DNA of 47,857 nucleotides from Actinomadura sp. 7K507 (GCF_004348425.1 NZ_SMKK01000037.1:1-47857), one strand, 5' to 3'. Shown: positions 8,019 to 17,071, numbered from the stretch's first letter. The notes: generated from the letters alone by a model not told the origin. Translations and numbers: made by a program.

Positions 8019-8687
8019 GTGGCACGTTTCAGACAGGTCGTTGTCCTCGGCACGGCGGCGGCCGCCGCCTTCGCCCTGACAGCCTCCCCCGCCTCCGCCG
8101 CTACCACCACCATCCGCGCGGGCTCGGCGACCGCCAGCCCCTACTCCGGCAACGTCCAGGCATCGCTGCTCGGCGAAGCGACCGTCGAGGCCTCGATCGG
8201 CAGCGGCTCCTGCAGCGAGTCGACGATGACCGGATCCATCAACTCCGACGGAACCGGCCTGGGCATCACCGGCGCCGGCTTCAGCGAATGCACCGGCACC
8301 GCCGGTGTGACCATCACCGCGATGGCCCTGCCGTGGACCGGCGGCTCCGTGGCCTTCGACCCGGCGGCCACGGGCGGCCGCGACGCCACGGTCACCATCG
8401 CCAACTTCAGCGTCGAGGCGGTCGTCGACCTCTTCGGCGGAATCACCTGCAACTTCGGCGGCACCCTCACCGCCGACGGATTCAACGGCGACAACGCCAA
8501 CCGGCCGGTCGCCGACAACGCCCAGGCCCAGGTCGGCGTCAACAACGCCACGGTGAACAAGCAGGACGGCAGCAACTTCCTCTGCCCGTCCACCGCCCAG
8601 ATCAGCGCTACCTACGAACTGCTCGGCGAGACGAGCGCCGGGTCCGGCACGTTCGACCAGTCCCTGTACGTCACGGGGAGCGCGTGA
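8019..8687 (+). CDS. Secreted protein of unknown function
   Basis: This 222-residue protein has a clear signal peptide: MARFRQ, then a hydrophobic Ala-rich core, with a likely cut after PASAA near residue 28. The mature part is Gly/Thr/Ser/Asn-rich, with four cysteines (in GSCSES, SECTGT, ITCNFG and FLCPST), compatible with two disulfides, and alternating residues suggesting a beta-sandwich. I do not recognise a named family. The GTG at 8019 follows ACAGAGGAG. The gene stands alone between a divergent neighbour and a strong terminator shared with glyS. Confidence 0.75.
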   Translation: MARFRQVVVLGTAAAAAFALTASPASAATTTIRAGSATASPYSGNVQASLLGEATVEASIGSGSCSESTMTGSINSDGTGLGITGAGFSECTGTAGVTITAMALPWTGGSVAFDPAATGGRDATVTIANFSVEAVVDLFGGITCNFGGTLTADGFNGDNANRPVADNAQAQVGVNNATVNKQDGSNFLCPSTAQISATYELLGETSAGSGTFDQSLYVTGSA

Positions 8688-8806
8688 CGGGCGGACCGGG
8701 CACGGCACGGGCGGCTGACGCCCGGCGAGCTCCCCCGCCCCCGCCAAGCTCCCTGACACGCTCCCGATAGCGCACGCTCCCAGACGGCGCTCCCACACAA
8801 GGATGC

Positions 8807-8835
8807 GGGCCGCCCCCACCAAGCGGGGGCGGCCC
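8807..8835. terminator. Bidirectional hairpin terminator
   Basis: GGGCCGCCCCC (8807-8817) and its exact complement (8825-8835) form an 11-bp stem with a 7-nt loop. It lies between the convergent secreted-protein gene and glyS and can serve both. Confidence 0.8.
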
Positions 8836-8858
8836 GTAGCGATCTCCAGGCGGCCGGC

Positions 8859-10247
8859 TCAGCAGCCGACGAGCTGGGCGGCGAGGAAAGCGTCGACCTG
8901 GCTCAGCGCGATGCGCTCCTGGCTCATCGTGTCGCGTTCCCGGACGGTCACCGCGTCGTCCTCCAGGGTGTCGAAGTCGACGGTGACGCAGAACGGCGTG
9001 CCGATCTCGTCCTGGCGGCGGTAGCGGCGGCCGATCGCCCCCGCGTCGTCGAAGTCGACGTTCCAGTTGCGGCGCAGCCGCGCGGCCAGGTCGCGGGCCT
9101 TCGGGGACAGGTCGGAGTTGCGCGACAGCGGCAGCACCGCGACCTTGACCGGGGCGAGCCGGCGGTCGAGACGCATGACCGCGCGCTTCTCCATCTTGCC
9201 CTTGGCGTTGGGCGCCTCGTCCTCGGCGTACGCGTCCATCATGAACGTGAGCGTGCAGCGGTCGACGCCCGCCGCCGGCTCGATCACGTACGGGACGTAG
9301 CGCTCGCCGGTCTCCTGGTCGAAGAACGACAGGTCGGCGCCGGACGCCTTGGAGTGCGTCGACAGGTCGTAGTCGGTGCGGTTGGCGACGCCCTCCAACT
9401 CGCCCCACTCGCCGCCGACGAAGTCGAAGCGGTACTCCACGTCCACGGTCCGCTTGGAGTAGTGCGACAGCTTCTCGGCCGGGTGCTCGTAGAGCCGCAG
9501 GTTCTCCTTGCGGATGCCGAGGTCGACGTACCACTGCAGGCGCTCGTCGATCCAGTACTGGTGCCACTCCTCGTCGCTGCCGGGCTTGACGAAGAACTCC
9601 ATCTCCATCTGCTCGAACTCGCGGGTCCGGAAGATGAAGTTGCCGGGCGTGATCTCGTTGCGGAACGACTTGCCGATCTGCCCGATGCCGAACGGCACCT
9701 TGCGGCGCGCGGACTGCTGGACGTTCAGGTAGTTGATGAAGATGCCCTGCGCCGTCTCGGGACGCAGGTAGGCCAGGCCCGACTCGTCGTCGACCGCGCC
9801 GAGGTAGGTCTTGAGCAGGCCGTTGAACATCCTCGGCTCGGTGAACGACGCCTTGGCGCCGCAGTTCGGGCACGCGAGGTCGGCCAGGCCGTTCGCCGGC
9901 GGGCGGCCGTGCTTGCCCTCGTAGGCCTCCTCCAGGTGGTCGGCCCGGAAGCGCTTGTGGCAGGCCTGGCATTCGGTGAGCGGGTCGACGAACGCCTGCA
10001 CGTGGCCGCTGGCCTCCCAGACCTCGCGCGCCAGGATGACGGACGAGTCGAGGCCGACGATGTCGTCGCGGCCCTGCACCATGGACTTCCACCACTGGCG
10101 CTTGACGTTGTTCTTCAGCTCGACGCCGAGCGGCCCGTAGTCCCAGGAGGCGCGGAGTCCGCCGTAGATCTCGCTCGACGGGTAGACCAGGCCCCGCCGT
10201 TTGGCGAGGTTGACGATCGTGTCCAGCACATCGGAACGGCGTGCCAT
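8859..10247 (-). CDS. glyS: Glycyl-tRNA synthetase (class II, single-chain dimeric type)
   Basis: This 462-residue enzyme charges tRNA-Gly with glycine in the cytoplasm. The catalytic core follows [41 protein letters not shown]. It includes class II motif 2 ([25 protein letters not shown] region) and a zinc-binding insertion with CQAC (about residue 93) and CPNC (about 126). The C-terminal anticodon-binding domain ends in [14 protein letters not shown]. Length fits the alpha2-type enzyme; the ATG at 10247 was chosen because the longer upstream frame encodes no conserved sequence. In actinomycetes this gene commonly sits near the zinc-uptake operon, as here. Confidence 0.97.
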   Translation of the reverse strand: MARRSDVLDTIVNLAKRRGLVYPSSEIYGGLRASWDYGPLGVELKNNVKRQWWKSMVQGRDDIVGLDSSVILAREVWEASGHVQAFVDPLTECQACHKRFRADHLEEAYEGKHGRPPANGLADLACPNCGAKASFTEPRMFNGLLKTYLGAVDDESGLAYLRPETAQGIFINYLNVQQSARRKVPFGIGQIGKSFRNEITPGNFIFRTREFEQMEMEFFVKPGSDEEWHQYWIDERLQWYVDLGIRKENLRLYEHPAEKLSHYSKRTVDVEYRFDFVGGEWGELEGVANRTDYDLSTHSKASGADLSFFDQETGERYVPYVIEPAAGVDRCTLTFMMDAYAEDEAPNAKGKMEKRAVMRLDRRLAPVKVAVLPLSRNSDLSPKARDLAARLRRNWNVDFDDAGAIGRRYRRQDEIGTPFCVTVDFDTLEDDAVTVRERDTMSQERIALSQVDAFLAAQLVGC

Positions 10248-10420
10248 GAGAGTTCTCCATCCGGCTGGCGGTCGGCGGGACAGTGAGTGCGCCCCGGTCC
10301 GCGGGAACAGCGGGCGGCGGCGAGTGTGATCCCCGGTGATGGTGCCCTGCGGCGCGGTCCTAGCCCGGCGCCTGCGAGCATTGCCCAGCTTAGAGCACCA
10401 GGGCGGCTGGTACGTGAAGG

Positions 10421-11788
10421 CTAGTAGGCGAGGCCGTCGGCGATGTTGCTGTCGATGTTGAGGGTGACTCCGCCGTGCCTCTCGTCGTGGTCGCCGCGGT
10501 ACTGCTTGATGCGGCGGTGCGGGCGCCACCAGTCGTCCGGGATGTACGGATCGCCGTAGACCTTGGCCTTGCCGTCCCAGTTCGCGAACCAGATGCCGAC
10601 GGGCTTGGCGATCCCGTCGGCGCGGCCCACGTCCCGGATGCCGGAGGCGACACTGCTGTAGAGGCAGGGCGTGTACCCCTCGTCCTTCAGCTTGCGGACC
10701 CAGTTGTCCACGAACCGCAGGACGGCCTCCCTGCAGCCTTTCTTACGGCTGTTGTACGCCTCCATGTCGAGGTAGATCGGGGCGCCCTCCGGGATGCCGA
10801 GCGCCTTGGCCTTGCGGGCGGCGTCCACCGCGGCCCTCCGGCCCTGCGACGCGGCGTTCCCGGCGGTGAACTGCTGCGGCCTGCTGCCGCAGGGGGCCTG
10901 CAGGCCGACGTAGGTCGGGGTGATGCGGTAGCCCATGTCGCGGACCTCGCGCACCCACCTCCGGGTGAGGTTGGGCTGCGCGCATCCGCGTGCCGCGCCG
11001 CCGATGTAGATGTTGGTGACCTTGAACGAGGGCCGCCACGCCTTCATGGTCGCGAGGGACGGGGCCGTGCAGGTGTCGAACCCCTTGCCGCGCACCCACC
11101 TCTTGTCCCGTGCCTCGGGGGCGTTCGGTCCCGGGACGCTCGGCTCGGGGGGGCCGGGGTCCTCGCGCCGGACGCCCGTCCTGGACGGCTCGGGCGTCCC
11201 CTGGCCGCCGGTCCCGCCGGCCTGGTTCCCGGTGACGCGGGCGGCGCGCAGCACCCGCTGGAGCGGCGCCGGGTCCGTCCCGTACACGCCCGTGATCGTC
11301 ACCCCCGCGTCGGGGAGGGCGATCCGCGTCTCGTGGTCGACGCTCGGCGCGACCTCGAGGGTGGCGAGCTTGCCGCCGCGCACGATTCTGCGGGCCTCCG
11401 GGGCGTCTCCGGCGGGCTGGACGTGGACGGCCTCGGTGCGGCCGACGATGCGGGCGGGACAGTCCTGCCGCGCTCCCGGCCGGCCGAGGTAGACGGCGCG
11501 CCGGTCGTAGCGGATGCAGCGGGCCGGGTCCCGGTCGAGGTCGTGGACCTCCCAGCCGGCCGGGACGGGGATGCGCAGGCCCCGGTACTCGACGACGCGC
11601 GGCGCACGCGTCCCGCCACCGGTCGGCGCGGTACCACCGGTCGGCGCGGTGGCACCGGTCAGCGCGGCGGCCTCGTCGGACGCGGGCCGCGCGGGGGCCG
11701 TCCCGAGGACGGCGAGGGCGGGCGCCGCCACCACGCCGGCCAGGACGGAACCGGACAGGACGGTGTTGAGCAGGCCGGCACGGCGCAT
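10421..11788 (-). CDS. Secreted protein with C-terminal DUF1906 (Rv2525c-like glycoside-hydrolase-like) domain
   Basis: This 455-residue protein has an N-terminal signal sequence ([18 protein letters not shown]) with a cut likely after ALA near residue 26. A low-complexity Thr/Gly linker and an N-terminal region of unknown fold follow ([17 protein letters not shown] onward). The C-terminal domain from [18 protein letters not shown] to the end matches the DUF1906 TIM-barrel family typified by mycobacterial Rv2525c, linked to cell-wall polysaccharides. The GFDTC, IYIGG, YLDMEAY and NIDSN strands are visible, with Asp/Glu in YLDMEAY as a candidate active site. The start is ATG 11788 with a G-rich ribosome binding site. 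Export to the cell surface is likely; enzymatic activity is unproven for the family. Confidence 0.85.
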   Translation of the reverse strand: MRRAGLLNTVLSGSVLAGVVAAPALAVLGTAPARPASDEAAALTGATAPTGGTAPTGGGTRAPRVVEYRGLRIPVPAGWEVHDLDRDPARCIRYDRRAVYLGRPGARQDCPARIVGRTEAVHVQPAGDAPEARRIVRGGKLATLEVAPSVDHETRIALPDAGVTITGVYGTDPAPLQRVLRAARVTGNQAGGTGGQGTPEPSRTGVRREDPGPPEPSVPGPNAPEARDKRWVRGKGFDTCTAPSLATMKAWRPSFKVTNIYIGGAARGCAQPNLTRRWVREVRDMGYRITPTYVGLQAPCGSRPQQFTAGNAASQGRRAAVDAARKAKALGIPEGAPIYLDMEAYNSRKKGCREAVLRFVDNWVRKLKDEGYTPCLYSSVASGIRDVGRADGIAKPVGIWFANWDGKAKVYGDPYIPDDWWRPHRRIKQYRGDHDERHGGVTLNIDSNIADGLAY

Positions 11789-11959
11789 CACTTCCCCCCG
11801 GAAGAAGGCAGGATCCCCCGCGCGGTCGTCGCCCGAGGGGCCACGGCATGATCGTGGTGCGCCAAAGATGACCTTGCCGGGACCCGCGAAACCGCCCGAG
11901 GGCACTCCTTGCCCCGCAGTTGCCCGGTTCGTTGACCTGCGGCGCGGGCCGGCGGGCGG

Positions 11960-12244
11960 TCAGGCGGAGCTGACGATCTCGTAGGCGCCGGGTTCGTCGA
12001 CGGCCATGACCGCCAGGGGCATGAACTGAAGCCGCACCTCGTACGCGCCCAGCGCGCGGCGGTAGTGCCCCGCACCGTCCCATTCGGTGACCAGGGCCCA
12101 CAGCCCGGGGTCGTCGACGGTCCTGGCGAGCCGGCCGGAACGGAAGCCGGGGCTGGCCGACAGCGCCGCCAGCACCGCGGTCATGCGCTCGGCGAAGTCG
12201 TCTGCGTCCCCGCCTGGCACGCGGTACCGGGTTATCGCGATCAT
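11960..12244 (-). CDS. Antibiotic-biosynthesis-monooxygenase (ABM)-like domain protein
   Basis: This 94-residue protein is a single ferredoxin-like alpha/beta domain: MIAITRYRVPGGDADDFAERMTAV at the start, then PGFRSGRLARTVDDPGLWALVTEWDGAGHYRRAL. This is the usual ABM pattern, seen in small monooxygenases, haem-degrading enzymes and many proteins of unknown role. No cofactor residue can be assigned. It is divergent from the small membrane protein at 12323 and not obviously in an operon. Function beyond the fold is unknown. Confidence 0.8.
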   Translation of the reverse strand: MIAITRYRVPGGDADDFAERMTAVLAALSASPGFRSGRLARTVDDPGLWALVTEWDGAGHYRRALGAYEVRLQFMPLAVMAVDEPGAYEIVSSA

Positions 12245-12322
12245 CCGTCAATCCTGGCAGCGAATCCGCCGTGATCCGTCCGGCGCTCCCGGAGGCGAAG
12301 CGGGTTCGGTTACGTTGGGCAC

Positions 12323-12652
12323 GTGAATTCGCGACGCGGCCAGGCGGGAACACAGGGCACCGAGACGACCGGGATGCGCGCGGCGGTCGAGCGCTGGAGC
12401 GCGGCGCCGGTGGTGTTCCTGCACCGGATACCGCGGTGGACCGTGCTCGTCGCGGTGTTCGCCCTCCTGGTGCTCGGCATGGCGGGAAGCGGCTGGGCCG
12501 CGGCCGCAGGGCTGCTGGTGCTGGCGGCCGTGCTGGCGTGGTTCGCCTATTTGAACTGGCCCAGGCTGGACGGCGGGGGCAGGGCCCTGCGGATCGTCGC
12601 GCTGGTCGTTCTGGTGGGATTCGCGGTGGGACGCGCCCTAGAGCGGTTTTGA
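12323..12652 (+). CDS. Small membrane protein, DUF6703-like
   Basis: This 109-residue protein has two or three hydrophobic segments (about 41-58, 60-77 and 90-104) after a charged N-terminus. The core FLHRIPRWTVLVAVFALLVLG and the AYLNWPRLDGGGRALRI segment resemble the actinobacterial DUF6703 family, which often lies beside zinc-uptake or glyS genes. The start is GTG 12323. The znuA promoter overlaps its last codons. No biochemical role is known. Confidence 0.7.
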   Translation: MNSRRGQAGTQGTETTGMRAAVERWSAAPVVFLHRIPRWTVLVAVFALLVLGMAGSGWAAAAGLLVLAAVLAWFAYLNWPRLDGGGRALRIVALVVLVGFAVGRALERF

Positions 12653-12684
12653 CAACGGTTTTCATCTTCGTCCATAATCGCGAC
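12649..12684 (+). promoter_or_regulatory. znu operon promoter with Zur box; transcript appears leaderless
   Basis: TTGACA (12649-12654), an 18-bp spacer and CATAAT (12673-12678) form a near-consensus promoter. Its start site would fall at or next to the A of the znuA ATG (12685). TGACAACGGTTTTCA (12650-12664) is a 15-bp near-palindrome (6 of 7 pairs) resembling actinobacterial Zur operators and covers the -35 element. Zinc-loaded Zur bound here would block transcription. Confidence 0.75.
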
Positions 12685-13662
12685 ATGCCTCGCATTCATG
12701 ACCTGCCGCGCCCGCGCCGCCCGCTGCGCACCCTCCCCGCGACGGCGCTGGCCCTCGCAGGGCTCGCGGCGGGGCTGGCGGGCTGCGGCGGCGGCGACGC
12801 GGCCGCCCGGTCCGGCAAGGCCGAGGTGGTCGCGTCCTTCTACCCGGTGGCCTGGCTGGCGGGGAAGGTCGGCGGCGGCGACGTATCCGTCCAGACGCTC
12901 ACCGAGCCCGGCGCAGAGCCGCACGACCTCGAACTGACGCCCAAGCAGGTCGCACGCATCACGAAGGCCGACTTCACCGTCTACATCAAGGGCGTCCAGC
13001 CGGCCGTGGACGACGCCGTCAAGCGGCACGCCGAGGACGACTCCCTGGACGCCGCGAGCCTCGTGAAGGGGCTGCCCGCACCGAAGACGGGCGACGAAGA
13101 CCACGGGCACGAGCACGACCACGGGCACGAGCACGAAGAGGCGTCCCACGACCCGCACGTCTGGCTCGACCCGACCCGCATGGCCACGATCGCGACCGCC
13201 CTCGGCGACCGGCTGGCCAAGGCCGACCCCGCCCACGCGTCCGGCTACCGGGAGCGCGCCAAGTCCACCGCCGCCGAACTCGCCGGGCTCGACCGCACGT
13301 TCCGGGACGGCCTGAAGACCTGCGAGCGCCGGGAGATCATCACCGCGCACGGCGCGTTCGGCTACCTCGCCGACCGCTACGAGCTGACGCAGATCCCGAT
13401 CGCCGGGGTCGAGCCGGGCGCCGAGCCCTCACCCCGGCGGATGGCGGAGCTGACCCGGCGGGTCTCCGGCACCGGCGCGACGACGATCTTCACCGAGACG
13501 CTGGTCAGCCCGAAGGTCTCCGAGTCCCTGGCGCGGGCCGCAGGCGTGCGGACGGCCGTGCTGGACCCGATCGAGGGCATCGAGGACGGCTCCTCCGACG
13601 ACTACATGACGATCATGAAGCGGAATCTGCAGACCCTGCGGCCCGCACTGGAGTGCACATGA
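12685..13662 (+). CDS. znuA: Zinc ABC transporter substrate-binding lipoprotein
   Basis: This 325-residue protein captures zinc outside the cell and delivers it to ZnuB. A lipoprotein signal with LAGCGGG puts the lipidated Cys near residue 34. The mature protein is a cluster A-I (ZnuA/TroA) binding protein, with His in GAEPHDLELTP, the acidic His-rich loop (HGHEHDHGHEHEE), HVWLDP and TAHGAFGYLADRY as metal ligands. The His-rich loop and the zur gene in the same operon argue for zinc rather than manganese. The ATG at 12685 is at the predicted transcription start, so no ribosome binding site is needed. It overlaps znuC by ATGA. Confidence 0.95.
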   Translation: MPRIHDLPRPRRPLRTLPATALALAGLAAGLAGCGGGDAAARSGKAEVVASFYPVAWLAGKVGGGDVSVQTLTEPGAEPHDLELTPKQVARITKADFTVYIKGVQPAVDDAVKRHAEDDSLDAASLVKGLPAPKTGDEDHGHEHDHGHEHEEASHDPHVWLDPTRMATIATALGDRLAKADPAHASGYRERAKSTAAELAGLDRTFRDGLKTCERREIITAHGAFGYLADRYELTQIPIAGVEPGAEPSPRRMAELTRRVSGTGATTIFTETLVSPKVSESLARAAGVRTAVLDPIEGIEDGSSDDYMTIMKRNLQTLRPALECT

Positions 13663-14411
13663 CGGACCGGCCGCACGTCCCGCCGACGGCGGGACCGGAC
13701 ATTCCGCCGCTGGTGATGACCGGCGGGCTCGTGCGGCGGGACGGCCGCGAGGTCCTCGCCGGCATCGACCTGCGGGTCGGCGCCGGCGACGTGCTCGCCG
13801 TCCTCGGGGCCAACGGCGCGGGCAAGTCCACCCTGGTCAAGGCGCTGCTGGGGCTCGTCCCCCTGTCCGCCGGCCGGACCGAGATCTACGGCGAGCCGCC
13901 CGCGCGGTTCCGCGGCTGGAACCGGATCGGGTACGTCCCGCAGCGGCTGCCGATGGGCGGCGGCGTCCCGGCCACCGTCCGGGAGGTCGTGTCCTCCGGG
14001 CGGGTGGCCCGGCGGTCCCGGTGGTGGCCCGCGCTGTTCAACGACCGGGCGGCCGACCGAGCCGCCGTGGACCGCGCGCTGAGGACCGTGGACCTCACGG
14101 ATCGCGCCGGGGACTCGGCGCACCTGCTGTCGGGCGGCCAGCAGCAGCGGGTGCTGATCGCCCGAGCCCTCGCCGGCGAGCCCGACCTGTTCGTGATGGA
14201 CGAGCCCACCGCGGGCGTGGACGCGCGCAGCCAGGCGGCGCTCGCGTCCGCGCTGCGCGAGCTCGCGGACGAGGGGCGCACGGTCGTCCTCGTGACACAC
14301 GAACTCGGCCCGCTGGAACCGCTCGTCACCCGCACGATCGAGCTCGGCCAGGGCCGCATCGTCCGCGAGTCCGCCGCGGTGGCCGGCACGGCGATGGGAA
14401 GACCCGCATGA
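13659..14411 (+). CDS. znuC: Zinc ABC transporter ATP-binding protein
   Basis: This 250-residue ATPase powers ZnuB. Walker A is GANGAGKST (residues 50-58), the ABC signature LSGGQQQR begins near 157, Walker B is LFVMDEPT near 178, and the switch His is in LVTHEL. The ATG at 13659 overlaps the znuA stop (ATGA); an in-frame GTG six bases upstream is less likely. It is translationally coupled to znuA upstream and znuB downstream and is transcribed from the znuA promoter. Confidence 0.94.
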   Translation: MTDRPHVPPTAGPDIPPLVMTGGLVRRDGREVLAGIDLRVGAGDVLAVLGANGAGKSTLVKALLGLVPLSAGRTEIYGEPPARFRGWNRIGYVPQRLPMGGGVPATVREVVSSGRVARRSRWWPALFNDRAADRAAVDRALRTVDLTDRAGDSAHLLSGGQQQRVLIARALAGEPDLFVMDEPTAGVDARSQAALASALRELADEGRTVVLVTHELGPLEPLVTRTIELGQGRIVRESAAVAGTAMGRPA

Positions 14412-15313
14412 GCGAGATGCTGCAGTTCCCCTTCATGCGCGTCGCCCTGGTGATGGCACTGCTCATCGGGCTGGCCGCCCCGGCGGTGGGAACGTTCCTC
14501 GTGCAGCGCAAGCTGTCGCTGCTCGGCGACGGCATCGGGCACATCGCGCTGACGGGAATCGGGCTGGGCCTGCTCACGAGCACCTCCCCCGTCCTCGGCG
14601 CGCTGGTCGTGTCGATCGCCGGCGCGGCGGCCATCGAGCTCGTGCGGGCCCGGAGCCGCAGCGGCGCCGACGTCGCCCTGGCCCTGCTGTTCTACGGCGG
14701 GCTGGCCGGCGGCGTGCTTCTCACCAGCGCCAACGGCGGCAGCGGGACGACCCTGCACGCCTACCTGTTCGGCTCGATCACCAGCGTGACGGTCACCGAC
14801 CTGTACCTGGTCGCGGCGCTCGCCGCCGTGGTGCTCGGGATCGTCGCGCTGTTCGGCCGCGAGCTGTTCCTGCTGTGCCAGGACGAGGAGGTGGCGCGGG
14901 CGGCCGGGCTGCCCGTCCGGTTCCTCAGCGTGCTGATCGCCGCGACCGCCGCGGTCACCGTCGTGATCTCGATGCGCGCGATCGGCCTGCTGCTGGTCAG
15001 CGCGCTGATGATCGTCCCGGTGGCGGCCGCGCAGCAGCTCACGCGCGGATTCCGCGGGACGATGCTGGTGGCGATGGCGGCCGGTGTACTGTCGGCCGTA
15101 TCGGGCCTGGCGGGCTCCTTTCGGTACGATCTGCCCCCGGGCCCCTCGATCGTGCTGCTGGCGCTCGCGCTGTTCGCGGTCGCGGTCGCCGGGGGGTCGG
15201 TGATGCGTCGCAGGCGCGCGGCGGCCGCCACGGCCGGGCAGACCGTCCCCGGCGCGGCCGGGCCGGGGGTCGAGACGCGCATGGACGCCGAGGCGGAGGT
15301 GCTTGGGGGATGA
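14408..15313 (+). CDS. znuB: Zinc ABC transporter permease
   Basis: This 301-residue membrane protein of the ABC-3 family forms the zinc channel with ZnuC. About eight hydrophobic segments are visible. The family motif region GDGIGHIALTGIGLG lies early, and GLPVRFLSVLIAATAAVTVVIS later. The cytoplasmic tail is Arg/Ala-rich. The ATG at 14408 overlaps the znuC stop and its own stop overlaps the zur start, both as ATGA. Confidence 0.94.
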   Translation: MSEMLQFPFMRVALVMALLIGLAAPAVGTFLVQRKLSLLGDGIGHIALTGIGLGLLTSTSPVLGALVVSIAGAAAIELVRARSRSGADVALALLFYGGLAGGVLLTSANGGSGTTLHAYLFGSITSVTVTDLYLVAALAAVVLGIVALFGRELFLLCQDEEVARAAGLPVRFLSVLIAATAAVTVVISMRAIGLLLVSALMIVPVAAAQQLTRGFRGTMLVAMAAGVLSAVSGLAGSFRYDLPPGPSIVLLALALFAVAVAGGSVMRRRRAAAATAGQTVPGAAGPGVETRMDAEAEVLGG

Positions 15314-15696
15314 CTACGGCCCGCCGGGACGCGGTACGGCAGGTGCTGGCCGGGTGCGAGGGGTTCCGCAGCGCGCAGGACATCTACGCGGACCTGCGCG
15401 CGGACGGCTCCAAGATCGGCCTGACCACCGTGTACCGGGCGCTGCAGGCGCTCAGCGACGCGGGCGAGGTCGACGTGCTGCGCACCGACGAGGGCGAGGC
15501 CGTCTACCGCGCCTGCCGCACCGAGGAGCACCACCATCACCTGGTCTGCCGCGACTGCGGCCGGACGGTGGAGGTCGAGGGCCCGGCGGTGGAGCGGTGG
15601 GCGGACGCGATCGCCGCCGAGCACGGCTTCACCAACATAACGCACACCGTCGAGGTGTTCGGCACCTGCGCCGTGTGCACCGCGAAGAAGCATTGA
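15310..15696 (+). CDS. zur: Fur-family zinc-responsive repressor Zur
   Basis: This 128-residue regulator has an N-terminal winged helix (SAQDIYADLRADGSKIGLTTVYRALQAL) that binds DNA, and a C-terminal dimerisation domain. That domain has the HHHH metal-sensing cluster, CRDC and CAVC structural-zinc cysteines, and ITHTVEVFGTC. As last gene of the znu operon, it probably represses its own transcription at the palindrome 12650-12664 when zinc is plentiful. Identification as Zur rather than Fur rests mostly on the operon context. Confidence 0.93.
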   Translation: MTTARRDAVRQVLAGCEGFRSAQDIYADLRADGSKIGLTTVYRALQALSDAGEVDVLRTDEGEAVYRACRTEEHHHHLVCRDCGRTVEVEGPAVERWADAIAAEHGFTNITHTVEVFGTCAVCTAKKH

Positions 15697-15738
15697 GCCC
15701 TGAGCCCTGAGCACTGGGCCCTGAGCCCTGAGCACGGG
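15697..15738. repeat. Two tandem 21-nt repeats after zur
   Basis: 15697-15717 and 15718-15738 differ at only one position (ACTGG versus ACGGG near the end). Each unit itself contains two copies of GCCCTGA. They start right after the zur stop codon; function unknown. Confidence 0.75.
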
Positions 15739-15828
15739 CAGGGCGCGCAGTCCACGATCTGGCGCGCGGGCGCGGGGGCTTCCAGGGTTCATGATCCGGG
15801 CGCGGCGGGCCATGGGAGGATCGGAAGC

Positions 15829-16254
15829 ATGGCTACGACACGTACCGCAAACGCGCATTGGGAAGGGCCGCTCACCAGCGGCCAGGGGACCGTCTCACTG
15901 GACTCGTCGAAGCTCGGCACCTATGACGTGACCTGGCCGGCGCGGTCCGAGGAGCCGAACGGCAAGACGAGCCCCGAGGAGCTCATCGCCGCCGCGCACT
16001 CCACCTGCTACTCGATGGCGCTCTCGCACGGCCTCGCCGGCGCGGGCACGCCGCCGGAGAAGGTGGACACCAAGGCCGAGGTCACCTTCCAGCCGGGAGA
16101 GGGCATCACCGGCATCCACCTGACCGTCCGGGCCAGCGTGCCCGGCCTGTCCCCGGCCGACTTCGAGAAGGCCGCCCAGGACGCCAAGACCGGCTGCCCC
16201 GTCAGCAAGGCCCTAGCGGGCACCACCATCACCCTCGACGCGGCACTGGTCTGA
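15829..16254 (+). CDS. osmC: OsmC-family peroxiredoxin
   Basis: This 141-residue cytoplasmic protein reduces organic hydroperoxides with paired catalytic cysteines. Cys60 lies in AHSTCYSMAL and Cys123 in KTGCPVSKAL, with the early Arg in WPARSEE. Length and both motifs fit the OsmC subgroup. The ATG at 15829 follows GGGAGGAT. It stands alone as a monocistronic gene, ended by a hairpin shared with uppS. Confidence 0.9.
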   Translation: MATTRTANAHWEGPLTSGQGTVSLDSSKLGTYDVTWPARSEEPNGKTSPEELIAAAHSTCYSMALSHGLAGAGTPPEKVDTKAEVTFQPGEGITGIHLTVRASVPGLSPADFEKAAQDAKTGCPVSKALAGTTITLDAALV

Positions 16255-16259
16255 AACAC

Positions 16260-16291
16260 GCGGATCAGGCGCCTGGGGGCGCCTGATCCGC
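16260..16291. terminator. 14-bp hairpin terminator overlapping the uppS 3' end
   Basis: GCGGATCAGGCGCC (16260-16273) and its exact complement (16278-16291) enclose a 4-nt TGGG loop. The hairpin lies between convergent osmC and uppS. It covers the uppS stop codon at 16265-16267 and its last eight or so sense codons, so the final uppS residues are part of a terminator. Confidence 0.8.
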
Positions 16292-17071
16292 AACAACCGC
16301 ATTGGGTACCGCGCCGCCGTAGCGGCGGTCTCTGGACGCGTAGAGCTCGCAGGCGTGCCAGAGGTGGCGGCGGTCGAAGTCCGGCCAGAGCGTGTCGAGG
16401 AAGACCAGCTCGGCGTAGGCCGACTGCCAGAGCAGGAAGTTGGACGTGCGCTGCTCCCCCGACGAGCGCAGGAACAGGTCCACGTCGGGGATGCCGGGCT
16501 CGTCCAGGTAGCGGGCGAAGACCTTCTCGGTGATCTTGTCGGGGTTGAGCCTGCCGTCGCGGACGTCCCGGGCGATCGCCGCCGCCGCGTCCGCGATCTC
16601 GGCGCGGCCGCCGTAGTTCACGCAGAACTGCAGGGTGAGGACGTCGTTGTTGCGCGTCATCTCCTCCGCCGTCTCCAGCTCCTTGATGACGCTGCGCCAC
16701 AGCCGCGGCCGCCGGCCGGCCCACCGGACCCGGACCCCCATCGAGTGGAGCTGGTCGCGGCGGCGGCGGATCACGTCCCGGTTGAAGCCCATGAGGAAGC
16801 GCACCTCGTCCGGGGAGCGCTTCCAGTTCTCGGTGGAGAAGGCGTACGCCGACAGGTTGGGGATGCCGAGCTCGATCGCCCCCATGATGACGTCGAAGAG
16901 CGAGTCCTCACCGCGCTTGTGCCCTTCGGTGCGCGGCAGCCCGCGCTCCTTCGCCCAGCGGCCGTTGCCGTCCATGACGATGGCGACGTGCCGCGGCACC
17001 AGCTCCGCGGGGATCGGGGGCGCCGTGGCGCCGTCCCGATGCGGTTCCGGCGGCGAAACGGCCCTGCTCAA
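16265..17071 (-). CDS. uppS: Polyprenyl diphosphate synthase (cis-prenyltransferase)
   Basis: This 268-residue enzyme builds the long-chain cis-polyprenyl diphosphate carrier used in peptidoglycan synthesis. [23 protein letters not shown] carries the catalytic Asp and the diphosphate-binding loop; [24 protein letters not shown] and [24 protein letters not shown] are also conserved. The TTG start at 17071 overlaps the recO stop (TTGA) and is preceded by GGGAGAGA, so the two are translationally coupled. The very end is encoded by the terminator stem. Confidence 0.94.
   Translation of the reverse strand: MSRAVSPPEPHRDGATAPPIPAELVPRHVAIVMDGNGRWAKERGLPRTEGHKRGEDSLFDVIMGAIELGIPNLSAYAFSTENWKRSPDEVRFLMGFNRDVIRRRRDQLHSMGVRVRWAGRRPRLWRSVIKELETAEEMTRNNDVLTLQFCVNYGGRAEIADAAAAIARDVRDGRLNPDKITEKVFARYLDEPGIPDVDLFLRSSGEQRTSNFLLWQSAYAELVFLDTLWPDFDRRHLWHACELYASRDRRYGGAVPNAVVADQAPPGA

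Noticed and set aside
10743..12695. 650-residue minus frame across the DUF1906 and ABM genes
   Set aside because: It is an Arg/Pro-rich shadow over two better supported genes.
15724..15828. Small RNA between zur and osmC
   Set aside because: Only simple GC-rich repeats are visible and there is no promoter or terminator pair.
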